64,000 bases of DNA from Rhodocyclales bacterium (GTDB lineage Bacteria > Pseudomonadota > Gammaproteobacteria > Burkholderiales > Rhodocyclaceae). This document shows, one piece after another, positions 37,260 to 46,605 of this stretch (position 1 is its first letter; each line of letters starts with the position of its first letter). The notes under the pieces are model-generated. The model worked only from the letters and a program-made list of their open reading frames with translations, had not been told where the DNA came from and ran no database searches. The stretch lies in assembly GCA_016235165.1 (NCBI GenBank), contig JACRLX010000007.1, forward strand, positions 186,001 through 250,000. Reading direction: 5' to 3'. The translations under genes and the position numbers were made by a program.

Positions 37260-38417
37260 TCAGGGCATGATTTCGACGTAGTCATAGACCTCGGCGCCAA
37301 TCAGCCGCTGGCGCACAGGCAGCGTCAGGCGTGCGAACCAGCCGGCCGGATCATGCCGGTCGATCTCGCGTCCCATGAACCGGAGCAGTTCGCAGATCGG
37401 CTCGACCACGTTGGCGCGGTAGCGTTCGTCCTTGCGCACGTAGGCCAGGTGCAGGTTCTTCATGCAGTTGCGGCGGCACCACGAAAACGCCTCGCAGCCT
37501 TCGCAGGGCATCTCCGGCGTCGGTTGCAGCGGGCTCTTCCCCAGCCAGTTGCCCTGGATTTCGCCCATTTTCATCTCGTGGGCGTACATCATGTCCGGGC
37601 AGGGATAGATCTCACCGCTGGGCATGACATTGATCAGGTGGGTGGAGACGCGGCACTGCGTGAGCCCGGCGTAGAGTTCGCGGCCGCGGTTGGGCAGCAG
37701 CTTGTTGCGCACGATGCCCATCAGCGGCACCACCGGGTAGAGCCTGTCGCTGCGCTCGAAGAAGCGGTCGATCAGCCTCACCAGCACTGCCTTGCGCTTG
37801 TCCACCGAGTCGCCGAAGTACATTTCGTCGGCGACGAATTGCCAGTACAGGTAGTCGAAGGCATCGGCGAGGTCGTCGAGCTCCTCGAAGGTGGTGTCCG
37901 GGTTGCCCCAGGTCACGCGCGCCGTGACGGTGCCGCCGAGCCTGTCGCGCACGTGATGTACATTGCGTATCACCTGGCGCCAGATGCCGCGGCCACGGTA
38001 GCCGTCGGTGGTCTGCTCGCCGCCGTCGATCGAAACCAGGACGTTCGACAGCTTGGCCAGCACCCAGTCCGGCAGGTCGTCGAGCAGGGTGCCGTTGGTC
38101 TGCAACTGGTAGCGGAAGGCCGGGAAGCGCCTCATCACGGCTTCCATCATCGGCCGGTTCAGGGTCGGCTCGCCGCCGTAGAAGGTGACGTAGATTTCCT
38201 TGCCGGAAAGATGCTTCTCGACGAAGACGGCGAGCTGCTCGATGTCGTATTTGAGTTCGGTCTGCGAGCCCAGCACCTCGCCTACGCCCAGCGAGCAGTA
38301 GGTGCATTTCAGGTTGCATTTGAGCGTCGTCAGCAGTTGCAGTTCAACGCGGTCGCCAACGATGGGGTCGGCAGCGGATTCCGGCCGGGCCGGAACGACG
38401 GAAATACTGGTGCTCAT
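37260..38417 (-). CDS. Radical SAM/SPASM domain enzyme
   Basis: A 385-residue radical SAM protein. The cluster motif is CNLKCTYC (residues about 34-41), followed by TFYGGEPTLNRPM. The C-terminal SPASM region has a Cys in LTQCRV, PSGEIYPCPD and CEGCEAFSWCRRNC for auxiliary clusters. Such enzymes modify ribosomal peptides or act as anaerobic sulfatase-maturase-like enzymes. I found no convincing precursor peptide or sulfatase beside it. The aminopeptidase gene upstream on the same strand could share its transcript. Function unknown. Confidence 0.78.
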   Translation of the reverse strand: MSTSISVVPARPESAADPIVGDRVELQLLTTLKCNLKCTYCSLGVGEVLGSQTELKYDIEQLAVFVEKHLSGKEIYVTFYGGEPTLNRPMMEAVMRRFPAFRYQLQTNGTLLDDLPDWVLAKLSNVLVSIDGGEQTTDGYRGRGIWRQVIRNVHHVRDRLGGTVTARVTWGNPDTTFEELDDLADAFDYLYWQFVADEMYFGDSVDKRKAVLVRLIDRFFERSDRLYPVVPLMGIVRNKLLPNRGRELYAGLTQCRVSTHLINVMPSGEIYPCPDMMYAHEMKMGEIQGNWLGKSPLQPTPEMPCEGCEAFSWCRRNCMKNLHLAYVRKDERYRANVVEPICELLRFMGREIDRHDPAGWFARLTLPVRQRLIGAEVYDYVEIMP

Positions 38418-38442
38418 GAAGCCCTTTCCATACATACGTCCT

Positions 38443-39747
38443 TCAGTCTGTGTAAACCGCAGCCAATGCCGCAATCATGTGGGCCGGGTCGTCGGCGCCC
38501 GCGCTTTCGCGCGCGCTGTGCATGGCCCACATCGGCGAACCGACATCGACCGTGGCCATGCCCAGGCGCGCGGCGACGATGGGGCCGATGGTGCTGCCGC
38601 AACCGAGGTCGCTGCGGTGTGAATACTGCTGAAAAGGCACGCCGGCGCGCTCGCAGCAGGCGATGAAACGCGCCGCGCTTTCCGCCCCGGTGGCATAGCG
38701 CTGGTTGGCGTTGGTCTTGATCACCGGGCCGCCGTTCACCAGCAGCTTGTGCCCCGGCTCGTAGGCCCCGGGAAAATTCGGCTGGTAGGCGTGCGCCATG
38801 TCGGCGCTGACGAAGAAGCTCGCCGCCGTCGCGCGGCGTCGGTCTTCGCCATCCAGCCCGGCGCCAATGCCGATGCGCGCCAGCACATCGGCGACGAAAC
38901 TGCCGCCCGCGCCCACCGCACTCTCGCTGCCGACTTCTTCATGGTCGAACAGAGCCGCGAGGCAGCTGGCGGCAGGTGCCTCGACGCTGGCCAGCGCGGA
39001 AAGCGCGGCATGGCAGGAGGCCAGGTTGTCGAGCTGGCGGCTGGCGATGAAGGCTTCGTCGACACCCCACAGGCTGCCCGCCTGCGTGTCGTGAGCCACC
39101 AGCTCCCAGCTCATGAGATCGGCGGCTTCGGCCTGTGCCGCCTCCGCCAGCAGGCGGCGCAAGCCCGCCTCGGCATCGGCACCCTCGCCGAGCGGGCCGA
39201 GGATCAGCGGCAACTCGGTCTGCTTGTTGAACTTGAGCCCGTTTTCATTGACTTCCCGGTTCATGTGGATAGCCAGGTTGGGCAGGCGCAGCAGGGGTTG
39301 CGCGAAGCGGACGGATCGTGTCGCCGGCCCGCTGGCGGTGCGTAGCACCAGGCGTCCGGCGAGGCCCAGGTCGCGGTCGGCAAAGCTCGCCAGGATGGGA
39401 CCGCCATAGACCTCGACCGCAACCCGCGCCAGGCCGTCACCGCCCAGCGCGGCCTTGGGCTTGAGCCGCAGGCCGGGCGAATCGGTATGGGCGCCGACGA
39501 TGCGAAAGCCTGCCTCGGCGAGCGGCCGCGTGCCGACGACGAAAGCGATCAGCGAAGAGCCGCCGCGCACCACGTAATGCCGGCCGCCGGCTTTCAGGGC
39601 CCAGCGCTGGGTCTCTTCCAGTTTCGTGAAACCCGCCTCGCGCAGGCACGCTTCGGCGCTCGCCACCGCGTGCCAGGGGCTGGGGCTGGCATCGATGAAG
39701 GCGATCAGGTCGCGGGCGACGGTATGGTTCGGATCCTTGGGCAACAT
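38443..39747 (-). CDS. apeB: M18 family aminopeptidase
   Basis: A 434-residue M18 metalloaminopeptidase. Zinc ligands and catalytic residues are visible in VGAHTDSPGLRLKPK, RQLDNLASC, DHEEVGSES, SADMAHAYQPNF and AMHSARESAG near the C terminus. These dodecameric enzymes remove acidic or hydrophobic N-terminal residues from peptides in the cytoplasm. The start at 39745-39747 (MLPKDPNHTVARDL) fits the family N terminus. Confidence 0.88.
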   Translation of the reverse strand: MLPKDPNHTVARDLIAFIDASPSPWHAVASAEACLREAGFTKLEETQRWALKAGGRHYVVRGGSSLIAFVVGTRPLAEAGFRIVGAHTDSPGLRLKPKAALGGDGLARVAVEVYGGPILASFADRDLGLAGRLVLRTASGPATRSVRFAQPLLRLPNLAIHMNREVNENGLKFNKQTELPLILGPLGEGADAEAGLRRLLAEAAQAEAADLMSWELVAHDTQAGSLWGVDEAFIASRQLDNLASCHAALSALASVEAPAASCLAALFDHEEVGSESAVGAGGSFVADVLARIGIGAGLDGEDRRRATAASFFVSADMAHAYQPNFPGAYEPGHKLLVNGGPVIKTNANQRYATGAESAARFIACCERAGVPFQQYSHRSDLGCGSTIGPIVAARLGMATVDVGSPMWAMHSARESAGADDPAHMIAALAAVYTD

Positions 39748-39810
39748 GGCGGTTTCGTGTCGGTGGGGGCGTGAAGCATACCTCGTCAAACGCCCGAAAG
39801 CCGCGCCGCG

Positions 39811-40377
39811 CTACTTCCGGGGCGGCGCCAGCTCCGGGTATTCCTGCTGGACGGTCGATCCGTCCTCGCGCCAGGCGTGGCAGCCATTGATGAAGCGTGG
39901 CGTGTTGCGCGGCGACCAGCGCCGGGGATCGGGCTCGATCGCCATCTGCTGTCCGATGCGGTCCGGCCACGAGGCCTGCATATAGGTGTTGGCGGCCTGG
40001 GTCACCAGCTCGGTGAGATGGGTGCAGCCCTGGATGCCACCCAGGCGCTCTTTCACCGCCTGCGAGAAACCACCGCCGATACGCAGGCCGATCAGGCTGC
40101 GATAGGCCGCATCGACACCGCCGCACATCGGCCAGGGGGCGATCGCGGTATGCGCCCTGACGTCGCGGATCGTGTCGTCGCCGTCCATCACCAGCGACAA
40201 GCTCATGGTGTGCATGTACTCGCCTTCGCGCACCGGTTCGCGGGAACGGAAAGGGACTTCCTGTCCCTTGAGGTCGGTCACGGTGGCCTCGATTTCCAGG
40301 CCGCCGTCAGCCAGGCGGAAGGCGCGGCAGGTAATGGTCCGGGTATGCACCAGGCGGCGCGTGCTGTCATTGCTCAC
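39811..40377 (-). CDS. DUF2889 family protein
   Basis: A 188-residue protein with the DUF2889 pattern: HTRTITCRAFRLADGGLEIEA at the start, GEYMHTMSLSLVMD in the middle and GGIQGCTHLTELV near the end. The most likely start is GTG 40375-40377, which overlaps the sufU stop. The family is often found beside catabolic CoA genes, and its function is unknown to me. Confidence 0.68.
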   Translation of the reverse strand: MSNDSTRRLVHTRTITCRAFRLADGGLEIEATVTDLKGQEVPFRSREPVREGEYMHTMSLSLVMDGDDTIRDVRAHTAIAPWPMCGGVDAAYRSLIGLRIGGGFSQAVKERLGGIQGCTHLTELVTQAANTYMQASWPDRIGQQMAIEPDPRRWSPRNTPRFINGCHAWREDGSTVQQEYPELAPPRK

Positions 40378-40804
40378 GATGGCTGACTCCTTCGAGCGCC
40401 TGCCGCAGGGCGCGAAACGGCAGCAGCACGCACTTGTGGCGGCTGCGGAAACTGCGGGCGGGGGCAAACATTGCCAGTTCCGGCCAGGCCGGCGGCGCGT
40501 CACGGCCTTCTGCCAGCAGCGCCTCCAGCGCCGCCGTTGCGGACGCCGCGGCCGCCGCGTCCATTCCCGACGCGCGCCGACCCAGCAGCGAGGCCGCGGC
40601 ACGGCACAACAAACATCCCCGCGTTTCCTGGGCCAAGGCGGCAACGCGTCCGCTGTCGAGCCGCAGCGTCAGGCGCACCCGGTCGCCGCACAAGGGACTG
40701 TCGGCGCACGCCGCTGCATCCGCCGGATCGAGCCGACCGTGGCCGTGGTCGGCTTGCGCCCAGTCCTTGATCGCCTGCTGGTAGAGCTCCTCGCCGCCGC
40801 TCAT
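40367..40804 (-). CDS. sufU: SufU/IscU-like iron-sulfur or sulfur-transfer protein
   Basis: A 145-residue IscU/NifU-N-like protein. The three Cys positions are in SPLCGDRV, RGCLLCRAAAS and SRHKCVLLPFRAL. In SufU the metal site accepts sulfur from the adjacent SufS-type desulfurase. It overlaps sufS by 4 bases and the DUF2889 gene by 11 bases, so the three are probably one transcript. Confidence 0.8.
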   Translation of the reverse strand: MSGGEELYQQAIKDWAQADHGHGRLDPADAAACADSPLCGDRVRLTLRLDSGRVAALAQETRGCLLCRAAASLLGRRASGMDAAAAASATAALEALLAEGRDAPPAWPELAMFAPARSFRSRHKCVLLPFRALRQALEGVSHREQ

Positions 40805-41991
40805 CGCAGGACCTTCGCGGCGTGGCGCAGGCCGTCGAGCAGGGCGGCGACGTCCGCCGCGTCGTTGTAGAGCGCCAGGCTGGCGCGGGTGCAGGCCTCG
40901 ACCCCCAGCGCCGCCAGCAGCGGCTGGGCGCAGTGGTGGCCGCCGCGCAGGGCAAGCCCGCGCGCATCCAGCACCTGGCAGATGTCATGCGGATGCAGGC
41001 CGGCCATCTCGAAGCTGACGATGGGCGCGCGCCGGTCCGCCCTCATCGAGCCGAGCACCCGCAGGCCGCGGATGTCGTGCAGGCCGTCGAGCAGCCGCGC
41101 GCAGAGTTCCGCTTCACGCATCCGCAGGCGCGGCCAGTCGAGCCCCATCATCCAGTCGAGCGCCGCCGCAAGGCCCACGGCCTGGGCGATCGGCGGCGTA
41201 CCCGCCTCGAAGCGGCGCGGCGCTTCGGCCCAGCTAAAGCCGCCCGGACCGACTTCGCCGACCATGCCGCCGCCGCCGTGGAAGGGGGGCAGGTCGCGCA
41301 ACAACTCGCGACGCGCCCACAGCACGCCGACACCTCCGGGTGCGAAGCACTTGTGGCCGGAGAAGGCATAGAAATCGATCCCCATCACGCGCACATCCTG
41401 CGGCCCGTGCTGCACCGCCTGGGCGCCATCGAGCAGAACCTTGGCGCCGACGCGGCGCGCCGCATCGACCACGGCCGCCACATCGGTAACCGCCCCGGTA
41501 ACGTTGGAACAATGCGTCAGCGCCACCAGGCGCGTTTGGTCATGCAGCAGCTCCGGCAGCCGATCGAGGTCGAGCTGGCCATCCGGCCGCAGGGGCAGGA
41601 TGTCGAGGGCGATGCCCTGGCGTTCGCGCAGCATCAGCCAGGGCACGAAATTGCTGTGGTGCTCGGCCTGCGATACCAGCACGCGATCGCCCGCCTGCAA
41701 GCCGGCACCGAAGGCATGCGCGACCAGGTTGAGCGCGGCGGTGGCGCCGGAGGTAAACACGATCTCGTCGGCCGCCGCATTCAGGAAGCGCGCCGCCGAC
41801 GTCCGCGCCGACTCGTAGGCCTGGTCGGCGGCTTCCGCCAGCGCATAGGTCCCGCGCATCACGTTGGCGCGGCTCCCGGTTTCGTGGCGCAACACGGCAT
41901 CGAGGGCGCCGCGATGGATCTGTGCCGTCGCCGCACTGTCGAGGTAGTGCAGGCCGGGCTGCGCCGCGAGCAGGGGAAATTCGGACTTCAT
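40801..41991 (-). CDS. sufS: SufS-type cysteine desulfurase
   Basis: A 396-residue class V PLP enzyme. The PLP Lys is in YAFSGHKCFAP, the substrate-binding region has TSGATAALNLVAHA and HHSNFVPW, and the persulfide Cys is in RGGHHCAQPL. The start at 41989-41991 (MKSEFPLLAAQPGLHYLDSA) fits the family. It lies between sufU and a molybdenum-cofactor gene, so it may deliver sulfur both to Fe-S assembly and to the terminal sulfido ligand of XDH-type enzymes (inference). Confidence 0.87.
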   Translation of the reverse strand: MKSEFPLLAAQPGLHYLDSAATAQIHRGALDAVLRHETGSRANVMRGTYALAEAADQAYESARTSAARFLNAAADEIVFTSGATAALNLVAHAFGAGLQAGDRVLVSQAEHHSNFVPWLMLRERQGIALDILPLRPDGQLDLDRLPELLHDQTRLVALTHCSNVTGAVTDVAAVVDAARRVGAKVLLDGAQAVQHGPQDVRVMGIDFYAFSGHKCFAPGGVGVLWARRELLRDLPPFHGGGGMVGEVGPGGFSWAEAPRRFEAGTPPIAQAVGLAAALDWMMGLDWPRLRMREAELCARLLDGLHDIRGLRVLGSMRADRRAPIVSFEMAGLHPHDICQVLDARGLALRGGHHCAQPLLAALGVEACTRASLALYNDAADVAALLDGLRHAAKVLR

Positions 41992-43607
41992 CGCGATTCC
42001 ATGGCACGCAGCGCCGCGGGCGTATCGACATCGGCGAAGATCGCGTCGTCGTCCCACTCGACGCGTGCCACGCGGTCGGCATGGGTCTGCAACAGGCTAC
42101 GCGCGCCGACATCGCCCTCGACGGTGGCCATCTCGGCGACCAGGGCGCGCGGCCAGAGGATGGGATTGCCGCGCCGCCCGCCGCGCACCGGGGCGACGAT
42201 GCGCGGCGCGCGCGAATCCCAGGCCGCGATCAGGCGGTCGATCAGGCTCGCGCCGACGCGCGGCATGTCGGCCAGCATCACCACCACCGCGTCGGCTTCC
42301 TCCGGCAATGCCGCCAGCCCCGTGCGCAGCGACGAAGCCATGCCGGTAGCATGATCCGGGTTGCGCAGGCATTCGACCTCCAGACCCGAGAGCGCCTGCT
42401 CGACGGCCTCGGCCTGATGGCCGGTGACCACCTGCACGCTGACGCAGCGCGAGGCCAGCGCGGCATTCGCGGCACGGCGCACCATGGGCACGCCATCGAC
42501 CTCGCACAGCAGCTTGTTGGCGCCGCCCATGCGGCTGCTCGATCCAGCCGCCAGCACCAGTGCGGCGATGCGGCAACCGGAGGCGCTGCGCCGGGCCTCG
42601 GGTTCGCTGGCGTCCTCGTCTTCCACGGCCTCGGGCGCGCTGCGGATCAGGCCGCCGACGCCCATCGCGCGAATCTGCGCGTCGCCCATCGGCAGCCCGG
42701 CCAGCAGGCGCTGCAACACCCAGTCGAGGCCGTTCAGGCGGCGCGAACGGGCGCAACCGGGCAGGATGATCACCGGCACGTCGCCGATGCGTCCCAGCAG
42801 CAGCATGTTGCCCGGCTCCACCGGCATGCCGAAGCGTTCGATCAGGCCACCGGCGGCGACAATGGCGGAAGGGATCGTGTCGCCGCGATCCTTGGGCACC
42901 GTGGCGCCGGAGACCAGGAGCAGGTCGCAGCCGGCACCCAGCGCCTCGCGCAGCGCCCGCGCCACGGCGTCGCGATCATGGGCACAGCGCTGCACCAGTC
43001 CGAGGTGGCTGCCGAGATCCTCGATGCGACGGCGGCTGCCGTTCACCGCCGTGGCGTAGTTCTTCGCCGGATCGCCCGGCTGCCCGGTGACGATCAGGGC
43101 TGCGCGTTTCGCGGCAAAGGGCCGCAGGCGGAACGCGGCGCCCTGCCCCACCGCCGCCCGGCAGCCGTCGATGACTTCGCTTCCAACCGCCAGCGGAATG
43201 ATCTTGACCGTCGCCACCACCGCGCCGGCGCGCACCGCCGTCCGCTGCGGCAGCGTGGCCACCGTGACTGCCTCGTCGACGGCATTGAGGCGGTCGATCG
43301 AGGCCGCATCGACCTCGAACAGGCCGCGTGCCGTGGCGTGCAGATTGCAGCGCCCGGTGTGCGCCCGGCGCGCCTCGACGCCCGTGCCGGCGAGCATTGC
43401 CGCCACGGCCGCCGCCGCCGCATCCTCGTCGAGATCGCCCGGTGCCAGGCGCGCGCCGTAAACCCGCTCTATCCCCGCGTCGCGCAGGGCCTGAAAGTCG
43501 GCGCTGGTGACACGGCGCCGTTTCTTCAGCACCCCGTCCGGCAGCCGCAGGCTGTGCGCCAGCAGCAGGCCCCCGGCCTCGGCAACGGGAAATTCGCCGA
43601 AGATCAC
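41988..43607 (-). CDS. Molybdopterin-binding (MoeA/MogA-like) and MocA-type nucleotidyltransferase fusion
   Basis: 539 residues with two domains. Residues 1-330 resemble the molybdopterin-binding domain fused to cytidylyltransferases (VSGATVPKDRGDTIPSAI, GNMLLLGRIGDVPVIILPG). Residues about 345-535 are MocA/MobA-like, with LVLAAGSSSRMGGANKLL, LADMPRV and GGRRGNPILWP. It would make the cytosine dinucleotide form of Moco that XDH-family hydroxylases use. It overlaps sufS and xdhC by 4 bases each. A client in this window is the hydroxylase at 12191-15751. Confidence 0.83.
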   Translation of the reverse strand: MIFGEFPVAEAGGLLLAHSLRLPDGVLKKRRRVTSADFQALRDAGIERVYGARLAPGDLDEDAAAAAVAAMLAGTGVEARRAHTGRCNLHATARGLFEVDAASIDRLNAVDEAVTVATLPQRTAVRAGAVVATVKIIPLAVGSEVIDGCRAAVGQGAAFRLRPFAAKRAALIVTGQPGDPAKNYATAVNGSRRRIEDLGSHLGLVQRCAHDRDAVARALREALGAGCDLLLVSGATVPKDRGDTIPSAIVAAGGLIERFGMPVEPGNMLLLGRIGDVPVIILPGCARSRRLNGLDWVLQRLLAGLPMGDAQIRAMGVGGLIRSAPEAVEDEDASEPEARRSASGCRIAALVLAAGSSSRMGGANKLLCEVDGVPMVRRAANAALASRCVSVQVVTGHQAEAVEQALSGLEVECLRNPDHATGMASSLRTGLAALPEEADAVVVMLADMPRVGASLIDRLIAAWDSRAPRIVAPVRGGRRGNPILWPRALVAEMATVEGDVGARSLLQTHADRVARVEWDDDAIFADVDTPAALRAMESR

Positions 43608-44614
43608 GCCTCGCCCTTGTAGCGCACGCGAATGATCTCGGCCAGGATTGCTACCGCAATCTCGGCCGGCGCGCGACCGCCGAGGTCAAGCCCGATCGGC
43701 GAATGGATGCGCCCGAGGCGGTCGCCCAGCCCCGCCTCGGTCAGACGCTGCACGCGCTTCTCGTGGGTGCGCCGGCTGCCCAGCGCACCGATGTAGAACA
43801 GTTCGCTGGGCAAGGCCAGTTGCAGGGCGGGATCGTCGAGCTTGGGATCGTGCGCCAGCGCCACCAGCGCCGTCGCCGAATCCAGGCCCAGGCGCTGCAA
43901 GGCCTCGTCCGGCCATTCGTCGCTCAGCTGCACGCCGGGAAAGCGCGCCGGCGAGGCAAAGGCGCCGCGCGGATCGATCACCACCACCTCGAAACCGGCC
44001 GTCGCCGCCATGCCGGCCAGGGCCTGGGCGATATGCACGGCACCGACGATCAGCAGCCGCGGCGCCGGCACGTAGGCGCGGGCAAACAGCTCCGGCCCAG
44101 ATTCCAGCCGTCCGCTGCGCCCGGACAGCAGGCGCTCGCGCGCCTCGGCCAGGGCCGCGTCGTGCAACGCCAGCCCGCCCTCGACGCCCTCGGTCGTGAC
44201 CAGGCAGCGGGCGGCATCAGCCAGCCGCGTCACCACCACCAGTGGGCGCCGCTGCCTGCCTGCCGCAACGATGCGCGCGGCGAGTTCATCCAGCGCGCCG
44301 GATTCGACATACACCTGCACGCGGCCGCCACAGGCCAGACCGACTTCCCAGGCCTGCTCGTCGCTGACGCCGAATTCAAGCAGGCGTGGCGCGGCGCCAG
44401 CCATCACCTCCCGTGCCGACTCGATCACCGCGCCCTCGATGCAACCGCCCGACACCGAGCCGAGGAAGTGCCCCTCGCCATCGACGGCCAGGTGGCTGCC
44501 CTCCGGGCGCGGCGAGGAACCCCAGGTGCTGACCACGGTGGCGAGCGCCGCGGGCTTGCCGTCGGCCCGCCATGCGCCCAGGGCGGCGATGGGTGCATCA
44601 TCGTCTTTGTTCAT
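43604..44614 (-). CDS. xdhC: XdhC/CoxF-family molybdenum cofactor insertion protein
   Basis: About 336 residues. The N-terminal XdhC/CoxI domain has ATVVSTWGSSPRPEGSHLAV and the GSVSGGCIEGAV motif; the C-terminal Rossmann domain has RLLIVGAVHIAQALAG and FYIGALGSRRTHEKR. XdhC proteins bind Moco and protect it during sulfuration and insertion into XDH-type enzymes. The start at 44612-44614 is one of two close candidates. It is the first gene of the maturation operon. Confidence 0.87.
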   Translation of the reverse strand: MNKDDDAPIAALGAWRADGKPAALATVVSTWGSSPRPEGSHLAVDGEGHFLGSVSGGCIEGAVIESAREVMAGAAPRLLEFGVSDEQAWEVGLACGGRVQVYVESGALDELAARIVAAGRQRRPLVVVTRLADAARCLVTTEGVEGGLALHDAALAEARERLLSGRSGRLESGPELFARAYVPAPRLLIVGAVHIAQALAGMAATAGFEVVVIDPRGAFASPARFPGVQLSDEWPDEALQRLGLDSATALVALAHDPKLDDPALQLALPSELFYIGALGSRRTHEKRVQRLTEAGLGDRLGRIHSPIGLDLGGRAPAEIAVAILAEIIRVRYKGEA

Positions 44615-44688
44615 TGCGCGCATTGAAGTGGTTTGGCCAGCGGGGATTGTCACATGCGGCAGAATGCAAAAAAACCATCATGCGGGGA

Positions 44689-44729
44689 TTGACATGAACT
44701 TGTTCCATTGCATACAGTGTACCGTATCC
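44689..44729 (+). promoter_or_regulatory. Promoter and operator of trpB2
   Basis: TTGACA at 44689-44694 and CATACA at 44711-44716 with 16-base spacing mirror the GntR promoter layout. GTGTACCGTATCC at 44717-44729 differs from the GntR site at only two of 13 positions and lies directly after the -10 box. Confidence 0.58.
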
Positions 44730-44860
44730 GGAATTGGACCTACCGACCGCCGTCGGGAAACGCGTAGCATCCCCCGGCGACCGATCCCTGATCGAGGATG
44801 CAGCATGGCCCGCCGCGGGCCGTCCGCCCTGACCATAACAAATGTGGAGGTGACACTCTG

Positions 44861-46243
44861 ATGAGCCAGATCCGTGTAGTTCTCGACCAAAACGAAATCC
44901 CGACCCACTGGTACAACGTGATGGCTGACCTTCCCAGCCCGCCGATGCCGCCGCTGGGGCCCGACGGCAACCCGGTGACGCCGGACCAGATGCTCGCCAT
45001 CTTCCCTGGCCCCATCCTCGAACAGGAGATGTCGCCCGAGCGCTGGATTCCGATTCCCGAGGAAGTGCGCCAGGCCTATGCGCTGTGGCGCCCGAGCCCG
45101 CTGTGCCGCGCCGAGCGCCTGGAGAAGCTGCTCGGCACGCCGGCCAAGATCTTCTACAAATACGAAGGCGTCTCGCCGGCCGGCTCGCACAAACCCAATT
45201 CCTCCGTGCCCCAGGCCTACCTCAACAAGATTGCCGGCACCCAGCGCCTGGTCACCGAGACCGGCGCCGGCCAGTGGGGCTCCTCGCTCGCCTTCGCCGG
45301 CCAGTTGTTCGGCCTGCCGGTGCGCATCTACATGGTCAAGATCAGCTACGAGCAAAAGCCCTACCGCCGCCTGATGATGCAAACCTGGGGCGGCGAGGTG
45401 CTGGCCAGCCCGACCACCAACACCAAGGCCGGCCGCGACATCCTGGCCAAGGACCCGAACAACCCCGGCAGCCTGGGCATCGCGATTTCCGAGGCGGTCG
45501 AGGAATGCGTATCGACGCCGGGCACCAAGTATGCGCTGGGTTCCGTGCTCAACCACGTGCTGCTGCACCAGACCGTGGTCGGCCTCGAAGCCAAGAAACA
45601 GTTCGAGAAGATCGGCGAGTACCCCGACATGATCTTCGCCCCCTGCGGCGGCGGTTCCAACTTCGGCGGTGCAGCTTTTCCCTTCCTCGCCGACAAGGCG
45701 GCCGGCGAAAAGCGCGCGCAGAACCTGCGCGCCGTGGCCGTCGAGCCGACCTCCTGCCCGACGCTGACCAAGGGCGTGTATGCCTACGATTTCGGCGACG
45801 CCACGGGTTACACCCCGCTGATGAAGATGTACACCCTGGGCCACGACTTCATGCCGCCCGGCATCCACGCCGGCGGCCTGCGCTACCACGGCGACAGCCC
45901 GCTGGTTTCGCAGCTGTTCCACGAGAAGATCATCGAGGCGGTGGCCGTGCCGCAGGTCGCCACCTTCGAGGCCGGTGTCATGTTCGCGCGCACGGAAGGC
46001 ATCATCCCGGCGCCCGAGTCCTGCCACGGCATCCGCGCCTGCATCGACGAGGCGCTGCGCTGCAAGGCCAGCGGCGAACCCAAGGTGCTGTTCTTCAACC
46101 TCTCCGGCCACGGCCATTTCGACATGACGGCCTACGAGAGCTACCTCGCCGGCAAGCTGGAGGACTTCGAATATCCCGAATCGGCGATCAAGGAATCGAT
46201 GGCGCACCTGCCGAATGTCGATTGGCCGCCGAAGGCGGCGTGA
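44861..46243 (+). CDS. trpB2: TrpB2-type tryptophan synthase beta-like protein
   Basis: A 460-residue PLP enzyme of the TrpB2 branch. The PLP Lys is in [14 protein letters not shown], the phosphate loop in [11 protein letters not shown], and the long insertions typical of TrpB2 are present. TrpB2 can condense serine with free indole without TrpA. GTGGAGGTG precedes the ATG. No trpA is adjacent, and a terminator follows, so the gene is monocistronic. Its operator links it to the GntR regulon; it may recycle indole or act on a related compound (inference). Confidence 0.85.
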   Translation: MSQIRVVLDQNEIPTHWYNVMADLPSPPMPPLGPDGNPVTPDQMLAIFPGPILEQEMSPERWIPIPEEVRQAYALWRPSPLCRAERLEKLLGTPAKIFYKYEGVSPAGSHKPNSSVPQAYLNKIAGTQRLVTETGAGQWGSSLAFAGQLFGLPVRIYMVKISYEQKPYRRLMMQTWGGEVLASPTTNTKAGRDILAKDPNNPGSLGIAISEAVEECVSTPGTKYALGSVLNHVLLHQTVVGLEAKKQFEKIGEYPDMIFAPCGGGSNFGGAAFPFLADKAAGEKRAQNLRAVAVEPTSCPTLTKGVYAYDFGDATGYTPLMKMYTLGHDFMPPGIHAGGLRYHGDSPLVSQLFHEKIIEAVAVPQVATFEAGVMFARTEGIIPAPESCHGIRACIDEALRCKASGEPKVLFFNLSGHGHFDMTAYESYLAGKLEDFEYPESAIKESMAHLPNVDWPPKAA

Positions 46244-46265
46244 GGCGAAGGCCAAGCTGGACAAG

Positions 46266-46290
46266 CGGGGGCGCAAGCCCCCGTTTTCTT
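46266..46290 (+). terminator. Rho-independent terminator of trpB2
   Basis: CGGGGGC at 46266-46272, a GCAA loop and GCCCCCG at 46277-46283 are followed by TTTTCTT. This is the clearest intrinsic terminator in the window. Confidence 0.8.
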
Positions 46291-46434
46291 GGTCGTTGCC
46301 CGCTGCGGGCAACGTGCTCTCCGCAGCGATCACCTTGCGCGGCTCAGTGCACCCGCCGTGCTAATCTGCTTCCGTTTGATTTAAAACAAGGGCTGGCAGA
46401 CAGCTCCGCGTAAGGTAGCCAGAGGAGGAAGTTG

Positions 46435-46605
46435 ATGACCCGACATCGGCGCTGCCGGTCGGGTTCGCCGTGGTTTCCAAAATGCCATCCAGATTCTTCC
46501 ATCACCTGGTTACATCCCTCCCCTTGGCAGTCGCGGCGCTATGGACGCTCGTCGTCGGCGGCTCGCTGGCCTGGACCCTGTCCGAGAACGAACGGGACCA
46601 TATGA
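46435..46605 (+). other. Short upstream ORF overlapping the kinase start out of frame
   Basis: A strong ribosome-binding sequence (GAGGAAG) precedes ATG 46435, which opens a 56-codon frame ending at TGA 46603-46605, inside the kinase gene. The kinase start (GTG 46470 or ATG 46482) has no good site of its own. The frame could be a leader that couples translation, or the kinase N terminus may be altered by a frameshift. Confidence 0.3.

Noticed and set aside
37100-37300. Small minus-strand ORFs as a precursor peptide for the radical SAM enzyme
   Set aside because: They are basic, low-quality frames without a leader or core pattern; the only recognisable piece is a DUF1348 remnant.
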